DNA of 64,000 nt from Paenibacillus_AR sp051594765 (GCF_051594765.1 NZ_JBPPGJ010000001.1:434001-498000); one strand, 5' to 3'. Shown: positions 51,427 to 60,141, counted from the first letter of the stretch. The notes: generated from the letters alone by a model not told the origin. Made by a program: numbers and translations.

Positions 51427-52539
51427 CTACTTCGTTTCGGCGTGCTGCTTGCGGCCGGGAATCTCCCCGGTCTGTTCGTATGCCTCGACGATGGCGTCGA
51501 TTTCCTTCTTCAGCTCCTGAACCAGATCGGCTTCCGGAACCTTCCGGATCATCTCGCCATACCGGAACAGCATCCCTTCGCCCCGGGCGCCGGCAATGCC
51601 GATGTCCGCTTCCTTCGCTTCGCCCGGACCGTTCACCGCACAGCCCAATACCGAGACCTTGATCGGAATCTTCAGCTTGGACAGATACTCCTCCACCTCG
51701 TTGGCAATGGAGAACAGATCGATGTCCAGCCGGCCGCAGGTCGGACAGGAGATTAGGGTGGGGGCGTTGGAGATCAGGCCGAATACTTTCAGCAGCTCCC
51801 GGGCTACCTTCACTTCCTCTACGGGATCCGCGCTCAGCGAGATCCGCACCGTGTTGCCGATTCCCATGGAGAGCAGTGCTCCGATTCCCGCCGAGCTCTT
51901 GATGGTGCCGGAATAAAGGGTGCCTGATTCGGTTATGCCCAGGTGCAGCGGATATGAGAACGCTTCGGACGCCTTGCGGTAAGCTTCGATGGCCATCGGA
52001 ACGTCGGAGGCTTTAAGAGAGACGATAATATTGCGGAAATCCAGCTCCTCCAGAATGCCGATATGGTACAGCGCGCTCTCCACCATGGCGTCCGCCGTCG
52101 GGTACCCGTACTTGTCGAGAAGATGCTTCTCCAGGGACCCGGCATTGACCCCGATGCGAATCGGGATATTCCGCTCCTTGCAGGCCTTGACGACCGCTTC
52201 CACTCTCTCCCGCTTCCCGATGTTCCCCGGATTGATGCGAACCTTATCGATGCCGTTCTCAATGGCCACCAGAGCCAGCTTGTAGTCAAAATGAATATCG
52301 GCTACCAAGGGAATATGAATCCGCTTCTTGATCTCCTTGATGGCCTCCGCCGCTTCCCTGTTGTTGACGGTGACACGAACAATCTGGCAGCCCGCCTCCT
52401 CGAGACGGAGAATTTCCGCTACGGTGGCTTCCACATCGGCCGTCTTCGTCGTACACATGCTCTGAATGACCACTTCGTCGCTACCGCCGATAGTGACGTT
52501 GCCGACGCGGACCGGAATAGTCTGTGTGCGATGGAACAT
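51427..52539 (-). CDS. ispG: 4-hydroxy-3-methylbut-2-en-1-yl diphosphate synthase
   Basis: 370 residues. This [4Fe-4S] enzyme makes HMBPP from MEcPP in the MEP isoprenoid pathway. The TIM-barrel half opens with TIPVRVGNVTIGG and IQSMCTTKT; the cluster half has SCPTCGR and GCAVNGPGEA with the cysteine ligands. The ATG at 52539 gives the usual N-terminus and follows GGAGGAG by ten bases. It lies 95 bases after clpX and ends at a strong terminator. Confidence 0.95.
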   Translation of the reverse strand: MFHRTQTIPVRVGNVTIGGSDEVVIQSMCTTKTADVEATVAEILRLEEAGCQIVRVTVNNREAAEAIKEIKKRIHIPLVADIHFDYKLALVAIENGIDKVRINPGNIGKRERVEAVVKACKERNIPIRIGVNAGSLEKHLLDKYGYPTADAMVESALYHIGILEELDFRNIIVSLKASDVPMAIEAYRKASEAFSYPLHLGITESGTLYSGTIKSSAGIGALLSMGIGNTVRISLSADPVEEVKVARELLKVFGLISNAPTLISCPTCGRLDIDLFSIANEVEEYLSKLKIPIKVSVLGCAVNGPGEAKEADIGIAGARGEGMLFRYGEMIRKVPEADLVQELKKEIDAIVEAYEQTGEIPGRKQHAETK

Positions 52540-52633
52540 AGGTCTACGTTCTCCTCCCATATAACCCAAAAATCCTCCGCACCCCCAGACCACGCCTTAT
52601 CGGCCCGGGGGGTTGGAGGTTACTTTGCGTGGC

Positions 52634-53905
52634 TTATGCCGACTCTTCCTTCTTCTTGGAAGGCTTCTTGTCGTTGTTGTCCTTCGTTACAAGCTCCGGC
52701 ACGATCTTCTGCTGGACCACTTCCTTCGTGATCATGCAGCTGGCTACATCGTTGCGGGACGGTACTTCGAACATAACGTCCAGCATGATGCTCTCGATAA
52801 TGGAGCGAAGGCCGCGGGCGCCGGTATTGCGCTTGATCGCTTCCTTGGCAATGGCGTCCAGAGCGTCGGCCTCGAAGCTCAAGGATACGTTATCCATATC
52901 CAGAAGCTTCTGGTACTGCTTCACCAGCGCGTTCTTCGGCTCGGTCAGAATCCGGACCAGTGCCGCTTCATCCAGCGGCTCCAGCGTGGAGATGACCGGC
53001 AGACGGCCTACGAACTCGGGGATGAGACCGAACTTGAGCAGATCCTCCGGGAGTACCATCGAGAGATACTCGCCCGGCTTCAGATCGACCTTGTGGCCGT
53101 CGCTGCCGAAGCCGATGACCTTCTTGCCGATCCGGCGCTTGATGATGGATTCGAGACCGTCGAAAGCGCCGCCCACGATGAACAGAATGTTGGTGGTGTC
53201 GATCTGGATGAATTCCTGATGGGGATGCTTCCGGCCGCCTTGCGGAGGAACGGAGGCAACGGTGCCCTCCAGAATCTTCAACAGTGCCTGCTGCACGCCT
53301 TCACCGGACACGTCACGGGTGATGGACGGGTTCTCGGACTTGCGGGCTACCTTATCGATCTCATCGATGTAGATGATGCCGCGTTCCGCCTTCTCCACGT
53401 CATAATCCGCCGCTTGGATCAGCTTCAGCAGGATATTCTCCACGTCCTCGCCGACGTAGCCGGCTTCCGTCAAGGAAGTGGCGTCCGCGATGGCAAACGG
53501 AACGTTCAGGATCTTCGCCAGGGTCTGAGCCAGGAGGGTCTTGCCGCTTCCTGTCGGTCCAAGCATCAGAATGTTGGACTTCTGAAGCTCCACGTCCTCC
53601 AGCTTGTTCTGGGAGTTGATCCGCTTGTAATGGTTGTATACGGCTACGGACATGGACTTCTTGGCTTGGTCCTGTCCGATGACGTATTGGTCCAGAATGG
53701 TGCGGATGTCCTTCGGCTTCGGAACGTCCTTCAGATCGAGCTCTTCCTCATGACCGAGCTCCTCTTCCACAATCTCGGTGCACAGCTCGATGCATTCGTC
53801 GCATATATACACGCCCGGACCTGCTACCAGCTTGCGGACCTGGTCCTGGGATTTGCCGCAGAAGGAGCACTTTAATTGACCCTTCTCATCATTGAACTTG
53901 AACAT
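52634..53905 (-). CDS. clpX: ATP-dependent Clp protease, unfoldase subunit ClpX
   Basis: 423 residues. The N-terminal four-cysteine zinc domain (CSFCGKSQ and CDECIELC, about 11-41) binds substrates and adaptors. Walker A GPTGSGKT is at about 112-119, Walker B IYIDEIDKVA, the pore loop GYVGEDVE, and the ClpP-docking loop is the IGF-type IGFGS. It unfolds substrates into ClpP. It starts 60 bases after the clpP stop, with GAGGAGGG before the ATG, so clpP and clpX are probably one transcript. Confidence 0.97.
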   Translation of the reverse strand: MFKFNDEKGQLKCSFCGKSQDQVRKLVAGPGVYICDECIELCTEIVEEELGHEEELDLKDVPKPKDIRTILDQYVIGQDQAKKSMSVAVYNHYKRINSQNKLEDVELQKSNILMLGPTGSGKTLLAQTLAKILNVPFAIADATSLTEAGYVGEDVENILLKLIQAADYDVEKAERGIIYIDEIDKVARKSENPSITRDVSGEGVQQALLKILEGTVASVPPQGGRKHPHQEFIQIDTTNILFIVGGAFDGLESIIKRRIGKKVIGFGSDGHKVDLKPGEYLSMVLPEDLLKFGLIPEFVGRLPVISTLEPLDEAALVRILTEPKNALVKQYQKLLDMDNVSLSFEADALDAIAKEAIKRNTGARGLRSIIESIMLDVMFEVPSRNDVASCMITKEVVQQKIVPELVTKDNNDKKPSKKKEESA

Positions 53906-53968
53906 TGAATCCCTCCTCTATGCGCTCTCTATCGTCTTCGAAGGTCTTATCCGCAACGGACGGCCGCC

Positions 53969-54562
53969 TTACAGCTTCAGATCGGAGCGGTTGATGACTT
54001 CGTCGATGAGCCCGTAAGCTTTAGCTTCCTCGGCGCTCATAAAATTATCCCGGTCCGTGTCTCTTTCGATCTTGTCGTAAGGCTGGCCGGTGTGTTTGAC
54101 ATAAATTTCATTCAGGTTCTTCTTGGTGCGAAGGATCCAATCGGCATGGATCTTAATGTCCGCCGCTTGCCCGCGGACACCGCCGAGCGGCTGGTGAATC
54201 ATGACTTCGCTGTGGGGAAGCGCATAACGCTTGCCTTTGGCTCCGCCAGTAAGCAGCAGGGATCCCATGCTTGCCGCCATGCCGACACAGATGGTGGACA
54301 CGTCGTTCTTGATGAACTGCATGGTATCGTAAATCCCCAGGCCGGCAGTAACCGAGCCTCCGGGAGAGTTGATGTAGATCGAGATGTCCTTATCGGGGTC
54401 CTGAGCATTCAGGAACAGCAGCTGAGCGATGACCAGATTGGCCACGTCGTCGTCGATTTCGCTTCCGATAAAGATAATCCGGTCTTTCAGGAGACGGGAG
54501 TAAATATCGTAGGACCGTTCTCCACGGGCTTCTTGTTCCACGACCATTGGTATCAGACTCAT
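53969..54562 (-). CDS. clpP: ATP-dependent Clp protease proteolytic subunit (main copy)
   Basis: 197 residues, starting SLIPMVVEQEARGERSYDIYSRLL as in other ClpP1 proteins. The catalytic triad is visible: Ser in GMAASMGS, His in VMIHQPLGG, Asp in RDTDRDNFMSAEEA. It forms the tetradecameric protease used by ClpX and ClpC. The ATG at 54562 is preferred over a TTG three codons upstream because AAAGGGG is then at good spacing. Own promoter at 54608-54636. Confidence 0.96.
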   Translation of the reverse strand: MSLIPMVVEQEARGERSYDIYSRLLKDRIIFIGSEIDDDVANLVIAQLLFLNAQDPDKDISIYINSPGGSVTAGLGIYDTMQFIKNDVSTICVGMAASMGSLLLTGGAKGKRYALPHSEVMIHQPLGGVRGQAADIKIHADWILRTKKNLNEIYVKHTGQPYDKIERDTDRDNFMSAEEAKAYGLIDEVINRSDLKL

Positions 54563-54607
54563 CACAGCCAACCCCTTTACTAGAAAATCTGCCCTGACTT
54601 TGGAACC

Positions 54608-54636
54608 ATTGTATCATGTTTGTGTTTCCATGTCAT
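54608..54636 (-). promoter_or_regulatory. Promoter of clpP
   Basis: ATGACA (54631-54636) and TACAAT (54608-54613), 17 bases apart, about 45 bases before the ATG. I did not find the CtsR heptad repeat common upstream of clpP in Bacillus. Confidence 0.6.
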
Positions 54637-54685
54637 TTTTCTGGAGATCCCTCGCTGGACGAGAGTTCCGGGCAAATCCACGGTA

Positions 54686-54714
54686 ACAAAAAGGCACGTG
54701 TGGAAACGTGCCTT
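54686..54714 (-). terminator. Terminator of tig
   Basis: AAGGCACGT (54691-54699) pairs with ACGTGCCTT (54706-54714) and on the minus strand is followed by a short T-run. It lies about 20 bases after the tig stop. Confidence 0.85.
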
Positions 54715-54732
54715 CGGTTCCGTTTTTAAAGT

Positions 54733-56034
54733 TTACGCAACGGTTGCTTCGGTCTTGCTATGTTGAAGCAAAAATTCGATTGTTTTGCGGGTAACCAGGT
54801 CGTTCATCAGGTTGCCGAGGTTGCCGTTGGCAATGAGAACCGCGCGAAGCTCCTCCGGAGTGCGCTGGTATTGCTTGGACAGCTTCTCCAGCTCTTCGTT
54901 CAGATCTTCTTCGGTTGCCTCGATGCCTTCCGCTTTGGCGATGGCTTCCAGAACCAGGTTCTGGCGCACGCGCTTCTCAGCGTCGCCGCGCATCTGCTCC
55001 TTGAGAGCCTCTTCGTTCTGGCCGGAGAACTGGAAGTACATCTCCAGGCTCATGCCTTGCATCTTCAGACGGTTGCCGAAGTCCTCCAGCATGTTCTCCA
55101 CTTCAGAGCCGATCATGGCTTCCGGGATCTCCAGATCAGCCAGCTCAGCGGCTTTGGCTACGACGGCGTTCTCCTTCTCGCGCTGGGCGTTCTGCTCCTT
55201 GCGCTCGGCGAGACGCTTCGAGATGTCCTGCTTGTACTCTTCCAGCGTATCGAACTCACTGACGTCCTTGGCGAACTCGTCGTCCAGCTCCGGCAGGTTC
55301 TTGCGCTTGATGTCATGCAGCTTCACCTTGAAGGTGACCGGCTTGCCCTTCAGCTCTTCGGAGTGGTAGTTCTCCGGGAAGGTCACTTCGATCTCCTTCT
55401 CTTCACCCTTGGCCATGCCGACTACTTGCTCTTCGAAGCCCGGGATGAAGGTGCCGGTGCCCAGCTCCAAGGAATACTTCTCCGCTTGTCCGCCTTCGAA
55501 CACTTCGCCGTTCAGGAAGCCCTCGAAGTCGATGACGGCGATGTCACCGTTCTCGGCGGTGCCTTCTTCGATTACGGTCAGCTCCGCATGACGCTGCTGC
55601 AGCTGCTTCAATTCCGCTGCGATGTCTTCTTCGGTTACTTCGAGGGAAGGAGCCGGAAGCTCGATACCCTTGTAGTCGCCCAGTTGAATTTCAGGCTTCA
55701 CCGTTACTTTGGCGGTGAACTTCAGCTCTTGGCCCTTGCCGATCTGCTGCACGTCCACTTCGGGACGGTCAACCGGCTCGATGCCGGCTTCTTGAACAGC
55801 TTCCATATAAGCTTCAGGGAGCAGGATGTCCAGTGCTTCCTGGTACAAGCTTTCCACGCCGAAGCGCTTCTCAAACATAGCCCGCGGCACTTTGCCTTTG
55901 CGGAAGCCCGGTACGTTCACCTTGGCTGCTACTTTCTTGAATGCCTTGTCCAATGCTGCATCGACGCGGTCTGCCGCGACTTCAACCGTAAGAACCCCTT
56001 GGTTCTTCTCTATTTTTTCCCAGTTCGCTGTCAT
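54733..56034 (-). CDS. tig: Trigger factor
   Basis: 433 residues. Ribosome-associated chaperone and prolyl isomerase. The N-terminal ribosome-binding part carries the signature FRKGKVPRAMFEKRFG (about 43-58); the FKBP-type domain lies at about 160-245 (GDIAVIDFEGFLNGEVFEGG); the rest is helical chaperone arms. GGAGGGG precedes the ATG by about nine bases. Placed just before clpP-clpX, as in Bacillus and most bacteria, with its own strong promoter and terminator. Confidence 0.97.
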   Translation of the reverse strand: MTANWEKIEKNQGVLTVEVAADRVDAALDKAFKKVAAKVNVPGFRKGKVPRAMFEKRFGVESLYQEALDILLPEAYMEAVQEAGIEPVDRPEVDVQQIGKGQELKFTAKVTVKPEIQLGDYKGIELPAPSLEVTEEDIAAELKQLQQRHAELTVIEEGTAENGDIAVIDFEGFLNGEVFEGGQAEKYSLELGTGTFIPGFEEQVVGMAKGEEKEIEVTFPENYHSEELKGKPVTFKVKLHDIKRKNLPELDDEFAKDVSEFDTLEEYKQDISKRLAERKEQNAQREKENAVVAKAAELADLEIPEAMIGSEVENMLEDFGNRLKMQGMSLEMYFQFSGQNEEALKEQMRGDAEKRVRQNLVLEAIAKAEGIEATEEDLNEELEKLSKQYQRTPEELRAVLIANGNLGNLMNDLVTRKTIEFLLQHSKTEATVA

Positions 56035-56098
56035 GTTATGCTTTTCCCCTCCAACAAAATTCCCGATAACGGTATGTCCCTACCAATATAACCATTTT

Positions 56099-56126
56099 AT
56101 TATATCACAAAACGTAATCATTTCAA
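56099..56126 (-). promoter_or_regulatory. Promoter of tig
   Basis: TTGAAA (56121-56126) and TATAAT (56099-56104), 16 bases apart, in an AT-rich stretch about 65 bases before the ATG. Confidence 0.7.
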
Positions 56127-56169
56127 GAAAATGCTTGACAAATCGTCTGCATTCCGGCGTGCCGCCCGC

Positions 56170-57072
56170 TCAAAAGGATGGAAATACGGTTCTAGCAAAG
56201 TCTTTGAAAACCTTCAGAGCCTTGTTATACTCCTTGTCGAGAGAGCTCGTAATCCCGTATAGATCCTTGATCACGGCGGGATCGGCCTCGCCCTGGGCGG
56301 TCAGGAGCAGCATGTGGTGGAAGGCGGCGGCCCATGCGTCCCAAGCCTCCAGGCTGGCGGACAGCACCTCGGTATAGAGTGGAGTTCCGAAGGAGTAGGC
56401 GATGAATTCCCCCCAAGTTTGCCCGGCCAGCTCCACGAGTGGTATGCCCTCCCGAGCTCCGAAATGGTTCACTCTCTCAATGATCTCTTGAAAAGGAAGC
56501 GGGTACTCGTCGACATGCGTCGGAACGTCCCCGATCTCTACGAGCTGGGTCTGGCCTTGGCGGCGGAGCTTAACGGCTCCCAAGCTTCCGCGGAGCTTCA
56601 GGATCTGCAGCGCCCGGAACTGCAGCGAAGGCGGAAGCGAATGAGTGCGGAGCCACCGCAGCAGGACCGGCTCGATCTCCGGATGATCCAGGTAACGCAG
56701 CTGCTCTAAGGCCAGCACCTGCTTCTCCCAATGCTCGGGGCTCCGGAACACCTCGAGGAGCTTCTCCGCATAGCCCGGGTCCTGAGCGGTCCGTTCCTTC
56801 AGATGCAGACGGAACAGATCCTCCTCGGTCAAATCCGGCTCCTCCTCGGCGTTCCCTTCCCGGATCTCCGGGAACATGGTAACGATCCAGTCGAGCAGCA
56901 CCTGCCACTCGCGGGCCGCCCAGGCATCCCCCGTCTCGCAGCCGAGCAGAAACCGCAGGGTATCCGCAGCCTCCCCATAGCGCTCGAACTCCAGCATCCG
57001 GGTCAGTTCCTTCTGATAATGCTCGATGGTTCTAGGAAGCAGATATACCTTCTCCAGCTTGCTGTCCGTCAA
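56170..57072 (-). CDS. YsoA-like helical-repeat protein of unknown function
   Basis: 300 residues, no signal peptide or membrane helix. It is almost wholly helical and acidic in the first half, with repeat-like pairs of helices (EHYQKELTRMLEFERYGEAADTLRFLLG; WEKQVLALEQLRYLDHPEIEPVLLRWL) that resemble TPR or HEAT-type scaffolds. Bacillus ysoA, next to tig, encodes a similar TPR-like protein of unknown role, so this is its positional counterpart. TTG at 57072 is taken as the start because GGAGGG lies seven bases upstream; a TTG five codons earlier would overlap that site. Confidence 0.7.
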   Translation of the reverse strand: MTDSKLEKVYLLPRTIEHYQKELTRMLEFERYGEAADTLRFLLGCETGDAWAAREWQVLLDWIVTMFPEIREGNAEEEPDLTEEDLFRLHLKERTAQDPGYAEKLLEVFRSPEHWEKQVLALEQLRYLDHPEIEPVLLRWLRTHSLPPSLQFRALQILKLRGSLGAVKLRRQGQTQLVEIGDVPTHVDEYPLPFQEIIERVNHFGAREGIPLVELAGQTWGEFIAYSFGTPLYTEVLSASLEAWDAWAAAFHHMLLLTAQGEADPAVIKDLYGITSSLDKEYNKALKVFKDFARTVFPSF

Positions 57073-57209
57073 CAGGGGTCCCTCCAATCCGGCGGCTTAT
57101 TCATGGGAACGTCTTCTGTTGGGTATGGTACCCGTTTTCGCAGGAAAAAGCAAAAAATCTCACGCTTTTTACCGGAAAGGACATCGCTAAAGAAGGCGAA
57201 TTTCACATA

Positions 57210-57238
57210 TTGATTTTGCGATGCGACTGTGCTATCAT
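57210..57238 (+). promoter_or_regulatory. Promoter of the tRNA pair
   Basis: TTGATT (57210-57215) and TATCAT (57233-57238) with a 17-base spacer and an extended TGC before the -10, 45 bases upstream of tRNA-Gly. Confidence 0.75.
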
Positions 57239-57282
57239 AACAAATGCTCACTCCTGCCGTGCAGGAATAGCTTCTATGATAT

Positions 57283-57353
57283 GCGGGTGTAGTTCAATGG
57301 TAGAACGCCAGCTTCCCAAGCTTGAGGCGAGGGTTCGATTCCCTTCACCCGCT
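57283..57353 (+). tRNA. tRNA-Gly (anticodon CCC)
   Basis: 71 bases. Acceptor stem GCGGGTG/CACCCGC, D arm GTTC...GAAC, anticodon loop TTCCCAA giving CCC, T loop TTCGATT, discriminator T. The anticodon stem has one C-T mismatch at its second pair as drawn by hand. CCA is not encoded. Confidence 0.92.
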
Positions 57354-57358
57354 CTTAT

Positions 57359-57432
57359 GTCCCAGTAGCTCAGTTGGATAGAGCACTCGCCTTCTAAGCG
57401 AGTTGTCGGGGGTTCGAATCCCTCCTGGGACG
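57359..57432 (+). tRNA. tRNA-Arg (anticodon TCT)
   Basis: 74 bases, five bases after tRNA-Gly. Acceptor GTCCCAG/CTGGGAC, D arm GCTC...GAGC, anticodon stem CTCGC/GCGAG with loop CTTCTAA giving TCT, T loop TTCGAAT, discriminator G. CCA is not encoded. Confidence 0.95.
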
Positions 57433-57456
57433 CGTTATATATCCACGAATATGAAC

Positions 57457-57487
57457 GGCACACAGCCATCCGGCTGTGTGCCTTTTT
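57457..57487 (+). terminator. Terminator of the tRNA pair
   Basis: GGCACACAGCC (57457-57467), loop ATCC, then GGCTGTGTGCC (57472-57482) and T5. The opposite direction lacks a T-run. Confidence 0.92.
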
Positions 57488-57493
57488 GATTTT

Positions 57494-58075
57494 TCATTTG
57501 CTCTTGATGATGCCGTCGATCAGGCCGTACGCCTGAGCCTCCTCGGCACTCATGTACCGGTCTCGGTCGGAGTCCTGCTCGATGCGCTCCGGCGGCTGTC
57601 CGGTATGCTTCGAGAGGATCGCGTTCATCCGCTCCTTCGTCCGGAGCATCCAGGACGCCTGGATGTGGATGTCCGAGGCCTGGCCCCGGGCGCCGCCGTG
57701 TGGCTGGTGGATCATCACCTCGCTGTTGGGCAGCGCGAAGCGCTTGCCCGGAGCGCCGCCCGCCAACAGGACCGCCCCGAAGCTGGCAGCCATCCCCATG
57801 CAGATGGTGGACACGTCCGGCTGGATGTATTGCATCGTATCATAGATGGCCAGGCCGGCCGTAATGACCCCGCCCGGACTGTTGATATACATGTGGATGT
57901 CCTTGTGCGGATCCGACGCCGCCAGAAAAAGGAGCTGGGCCACCACCGCGTTGGCCAGCTCGTCGTCCACCGCCCGGCCCACCATGATGATCCGGTCCTG
58001 CAGAAGCCTGGAGTAGATGTCGAAGCTCCGCTCTCCCCGCCCGGTCTGCTCCACCACATAAGGAATAACATTCAT
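57494..58075 (-). CDS. Second ClpP-type protease subunit (paralogue)
   Basis: 193 residues. The fold and catalytic residues are intact: Ser in GMAASFGA, His in VMIHQPHGG, Asp in DSDRDRYMSAEEA. It keeps the N-terminal IPYVVEQTGRGERSFDIYSRLL. Compared with ClpP at 53969 it differs at many surface positions and has no unfoldase gene nearby. AAGGAGG lies eight bases before the ATG. It begins about 40 bases after the ECF sigma gene, on the same strand, so they may be co-transcribed. In other bacteria second ClpPs form mixed or separate rings; which applies here is unknown. Confidence 0.93.
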   Translation of the reverse strand: MNVIPYVVEQTGRGERSFDIYSRLLQDRIIMVGRAVDDELANAVVAQLLFLAASDPHKDIHMYINSPGGVITAGLAIYDTMQYIQPDVSTICMGMAASFGAVLLAGGAPGKRFALPNSEVMIHQPHGGARGQASDIHIQASWMLRTKERMNAILSKHTGQPPERIEQDSDRDRYMSAEEAQAYGLIDGIIKSK

Positions 58076-58116
58076 CGGCCGTTCCTCCTTGTTTCTTCTT
58101 CAAATATAGAAGCGCT

Positions 58117-58842
58117 TTAAGCGGCCATACTGAAGCAGGATGCATACGCCCCGGGGACGGATTTCCCGGCCCGCTTGCGGGCGGCGCTGCTCGCTGCGGC
58201 TGATGCCGCGGCATTCAGAACAATGGCGGCCGCGGCCGGGGTTCCCGCCAGCTCGCCTCGGATCAGCTGCAGCATCCCGGGGACGTCACCCAGCCGGAAT
58301 GCCTGCACATACGCGCGAAGCAGCTCCCGCCAATCCGCCCGCTCCTGCAAGGCCCCACCAGGCTCTTCATTCCTTTGTCCATACCGGAAGGCCTCCAGCT
58401 GCTGGCGCGCCCGGAACAGAGCCGCCTTGACCGCCCCTTCCGTCATCTCCAGCTGCTCCGCCACCTCCGCCGCCGAGAAGCCGAATCCTTCCTTCAAGAG
58501 GTACACCCCACGCTGCAGGGGGGTCAGGCACTCCATCAGCTGCAGGAAAGCGTGCTCCAGCTCCGCGACGTCGGGGAAGGCCTCGGAGCCGTTGTTGTCC
58601 AGCTGAAGAATTTTGGCCGATGCCATCCTGCTTCTGCGTCTCTGATCGGTCCACATGTTCCGGGCCACCCGAAGCAGATAGGCCTGCGGGTTGGCGTGAT
58701 GACGCTCCCCTTGCAGGAGAGGAAGCGAACGCAGCAGGGTTTCCTGGGCCAGATCCTCCGCATCCCAGATCGATCCCGTCATGGATAAGCAATATCTTAA
58801 GAGCTCCGGACGGACCTGCTCCATATCGATGGTTCCGGGCAT
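58117..58842 (-). CDS. ECF-type RNA polymerase sigma factor
   Basis: 241 residues. Region 2 is visible near the N-terminus (DAEDLAQETLLRSL and AYLLRVARNMWTDQRRR) and region 4 follows (LTPLQRGVYLLKEGFGFSAAEVAEQLEMTEGAVKAALFRARQQL), about 115-160. A C-terminal extension of some 75 residues (ELLRAYVQAFRLGDVPGMLQLI, then Ala-rich) is longer than in the simplest ECF factors and may be regulatory. GAGGAGG lies eight or nine bases before the ATG at 58842; a GTG three bases upstream is possible. No membrane anti-sigma gene is adjacent, so control may be through the extension. clpP2 follows. Confidence 0.9.
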   Translation of the reverse strand: MPGTIDMEQVRPELLRYCLSMTGSIWDAEDLAQETLLRSLPLLQGERHHANPQAYLLRVARNMWTDQRRRSRMASAKILQLDNNGSEAFPDVAELEHAFLQLMECLTPLQRGVYLLKEGFGFSAAEVAEQLEMTEGAVKAALFRARQQLEAFRYGQRNEEPGGALQERADWRELLRAYVQAFRLGDVPGMLQLIRGELAGTPAAAAIVLNAAASAAASSAARKRAGKSVPGAYASCFSMAA

Positions 58843-59044
58843 CACATGCACCTCCTCATCGGATTCGTAATGAAGTCTTACACGATATAAACGAACGGCC
58901 TTACGATAAAGATACGCGATGCCCCAAAAAGGTTCAAACGCCCGGAAAGATCGGTTGTACCCGTTCTTTCCGCCATCCCGCTGCGCCGATAATTCCCGCC
59001 GAGGCAACGCATACTACCGGATAGGCCACGGGAGGTGATCTTTC

Positions 59045-59188
59045 ATGAGCAGCAGCCGCGTCAAAGAAGAGGCGAAGAAGATTCAGGAGAGCTGCAGCAA
59101 GCTTCAGAATATGACGACCGAGTCCGATATCCGCAATGAAATCGAGAAGATTAAGCAGTATTGCACCGCTATCGAGAACCAAATCTGA
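59045..59188 (+). CDS. 47-residue soluble helical protein
   Basis: The product starts MSSSRVKEEAKKIQ and is charged and helix-prone throughout (NEIEKIKQYCTAIENQI), with two cysteines; heptad-like spacing suggests a short coiled coil. GGGAGGTGAT lies seven bases before the ATG and a terminator follows about 20 bases after the stop, so this is very likely a real gene. Function unknown. It diverges from the ECF sigma gene. Confidence 0.7.
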   Translation: MSSSRVKEEAKKIQESCSKLQNMTTESDIRNEIEKIKQYCTAIENQI

Positions 59189-59206
59189 CGAAATCCGGGC
59201 AATTGG

Positions 59207-59237
59207 ACTCCTGTGGGACCACCACGGGAGTTTTTTT
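59207..59237 (+). terminator. Terminator of the 47-residue gene
   Basis: ACTCCTGTGG (59207-59216) pairs with CCACGGGAGT (59222-59231), one G-T pair, followed by T7. Confidence 0.88.
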
Positions 59238-59282
59238 CGTGTTTTTATCTACCTAAGTTTAATTACCTGCCCTTTCCATCGT

Positions 59283-59311
59283 TTGCAATCCTCTACCAGA
59301 TCGGTTAAATT
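59283..59311 (+). promoter_or_regulatory. Probable promoter of the lipoprotein gene
   Basis: TTGCAA (59283-59288) and TAAATT (59306-59311), 17 bases apart. The 5' leader then contains nested inverted repeats, AACGGGA/TCCCGTT (59327-59333 and 59347-59353) and GGGAA/TTCCC, which cannot form together. Confidence 0.45.
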
Positions 59312-59398
59312 CATAAAAGTGTCAATAACGGGAAAGAATGTTCCCCTCCCGTTCCTCTTGACAAACCTATACAGATAAAAAAGGAGTCTCAAACAACC

Positions 59399-59953
59399 AT
59401 GCTGAAAAAGATTGCCGCCACCGCCTTATTGCTGTCCGTTGTCGCCACTGGTGCCGCCTGCTCGTCCAAAGACAAGGACACTGCCGCTTCTCCGGCCGCT
59501 TCCCAGGCCGCTTCGCCTGCTGCAGCCGCCACCACCGAGAATCCGGATGCTTACAAGCTGAGCTCCTATACCGCCGTACGCCTGGCCGAGGAGAAGCTGA
59601 CTATTCTCTTCCACACCGCCATGAAGGACGACAAGCCGATTCTGAACGCCGTCATCGCCAATGACAAGGAAAAGGCCGCCAAATTCCTGAACGCTTACTT
59701 CGATCCGGCTCTGACCGAGAAGATTCTGTCCCACTACCTGACCGCGGACAAAACCGCAGACGGCGCCATCATCGTTAATTCTAAGCTCTTCTTCCCGGTA
59801 TCGGTTCTTACATCCGCACCGACCAAGGATGACGTCACTTTCGAAGGCACCGCCGCCGAAGTGAAGATCACCACCAAGAAGGACAACGTTCTGTTCACCG
59901 TGAAGAAGAACGCCGAAGGCAAGTACATCGTTGCCGACGTCGCCAAGAAATAA
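59399..59953 (+). CDS. Small lipoprotein of unknown function
   Basis: 184 residues. Lipoprotein signal peptide with lipobox VATGAAC (Cys at 21), then an Ala/Ser/Pro linker (about 22-48). The remaining 135 residues look globular, alternating helix and strand (YTAVRLAEEKLTILFHTAMKD, KFLNAYFDPALTEKILSHYL, VTFEGTAAEVKITTKKDNVLFTV), without a family I recognise. AAAAGGAG lies about 13 bases before the ATG, a little far. Monocistronic, ended by a strong terminator. It would sit on the outer face of the cell membrane. Confidence 0.75.
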   Translation: MLKKIAATALLLSVVATGAACSSKDKDTAASPAASQAASPAAAATTENPDAYKLSSYTAVRLAEEKLTILFHTAMKDDKPILNAVIANDKEKAAKFLNAYFDPALTEKILSHYLTADKTADGAIIVNSKLFFPVSVLTSAPTKDDVTFEGTAAEVKITTKKDNVLFTVKKNAEGKYIVADVAKK

Positions 59954-59970
59954 TCCATTCCTCTTGATCG

Positions 59971-60007
59971 AAGCCGCTTGCGATCCGTCGCAGGCGGCTT
60001 TTCTTTT
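59971..60007 (+). terminator. Terminator of the lipoprotein gene
   Basis: AAGCCGCTTGCGA (59971-59983), loop TCCG, then TCGCAGGCGGCTT (59988-60000) and a T-rich tail. Confidence 0.9.
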
Positions 60008-60141
60008 TGGGAGCTGGGAAAGGGCCTGCCGGTGGGACAGACATTTACAGGCAAGAATCGGCATAGGTTAGTATCATCATGGCCGATTTGTCGTTTGGAC
60101 GCGGCAGGAAGGTTGATCTGGAGAGAAAGGATGAGGCTACC

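Noticed and set aside
54600..54680. CtsR or CIRCE heat-shock operator upstream of clpP
   Set aside because: I looked for the GGTCAAA heptad repeat and for TTAGCACTC/GAGTGCTAA and found neither.
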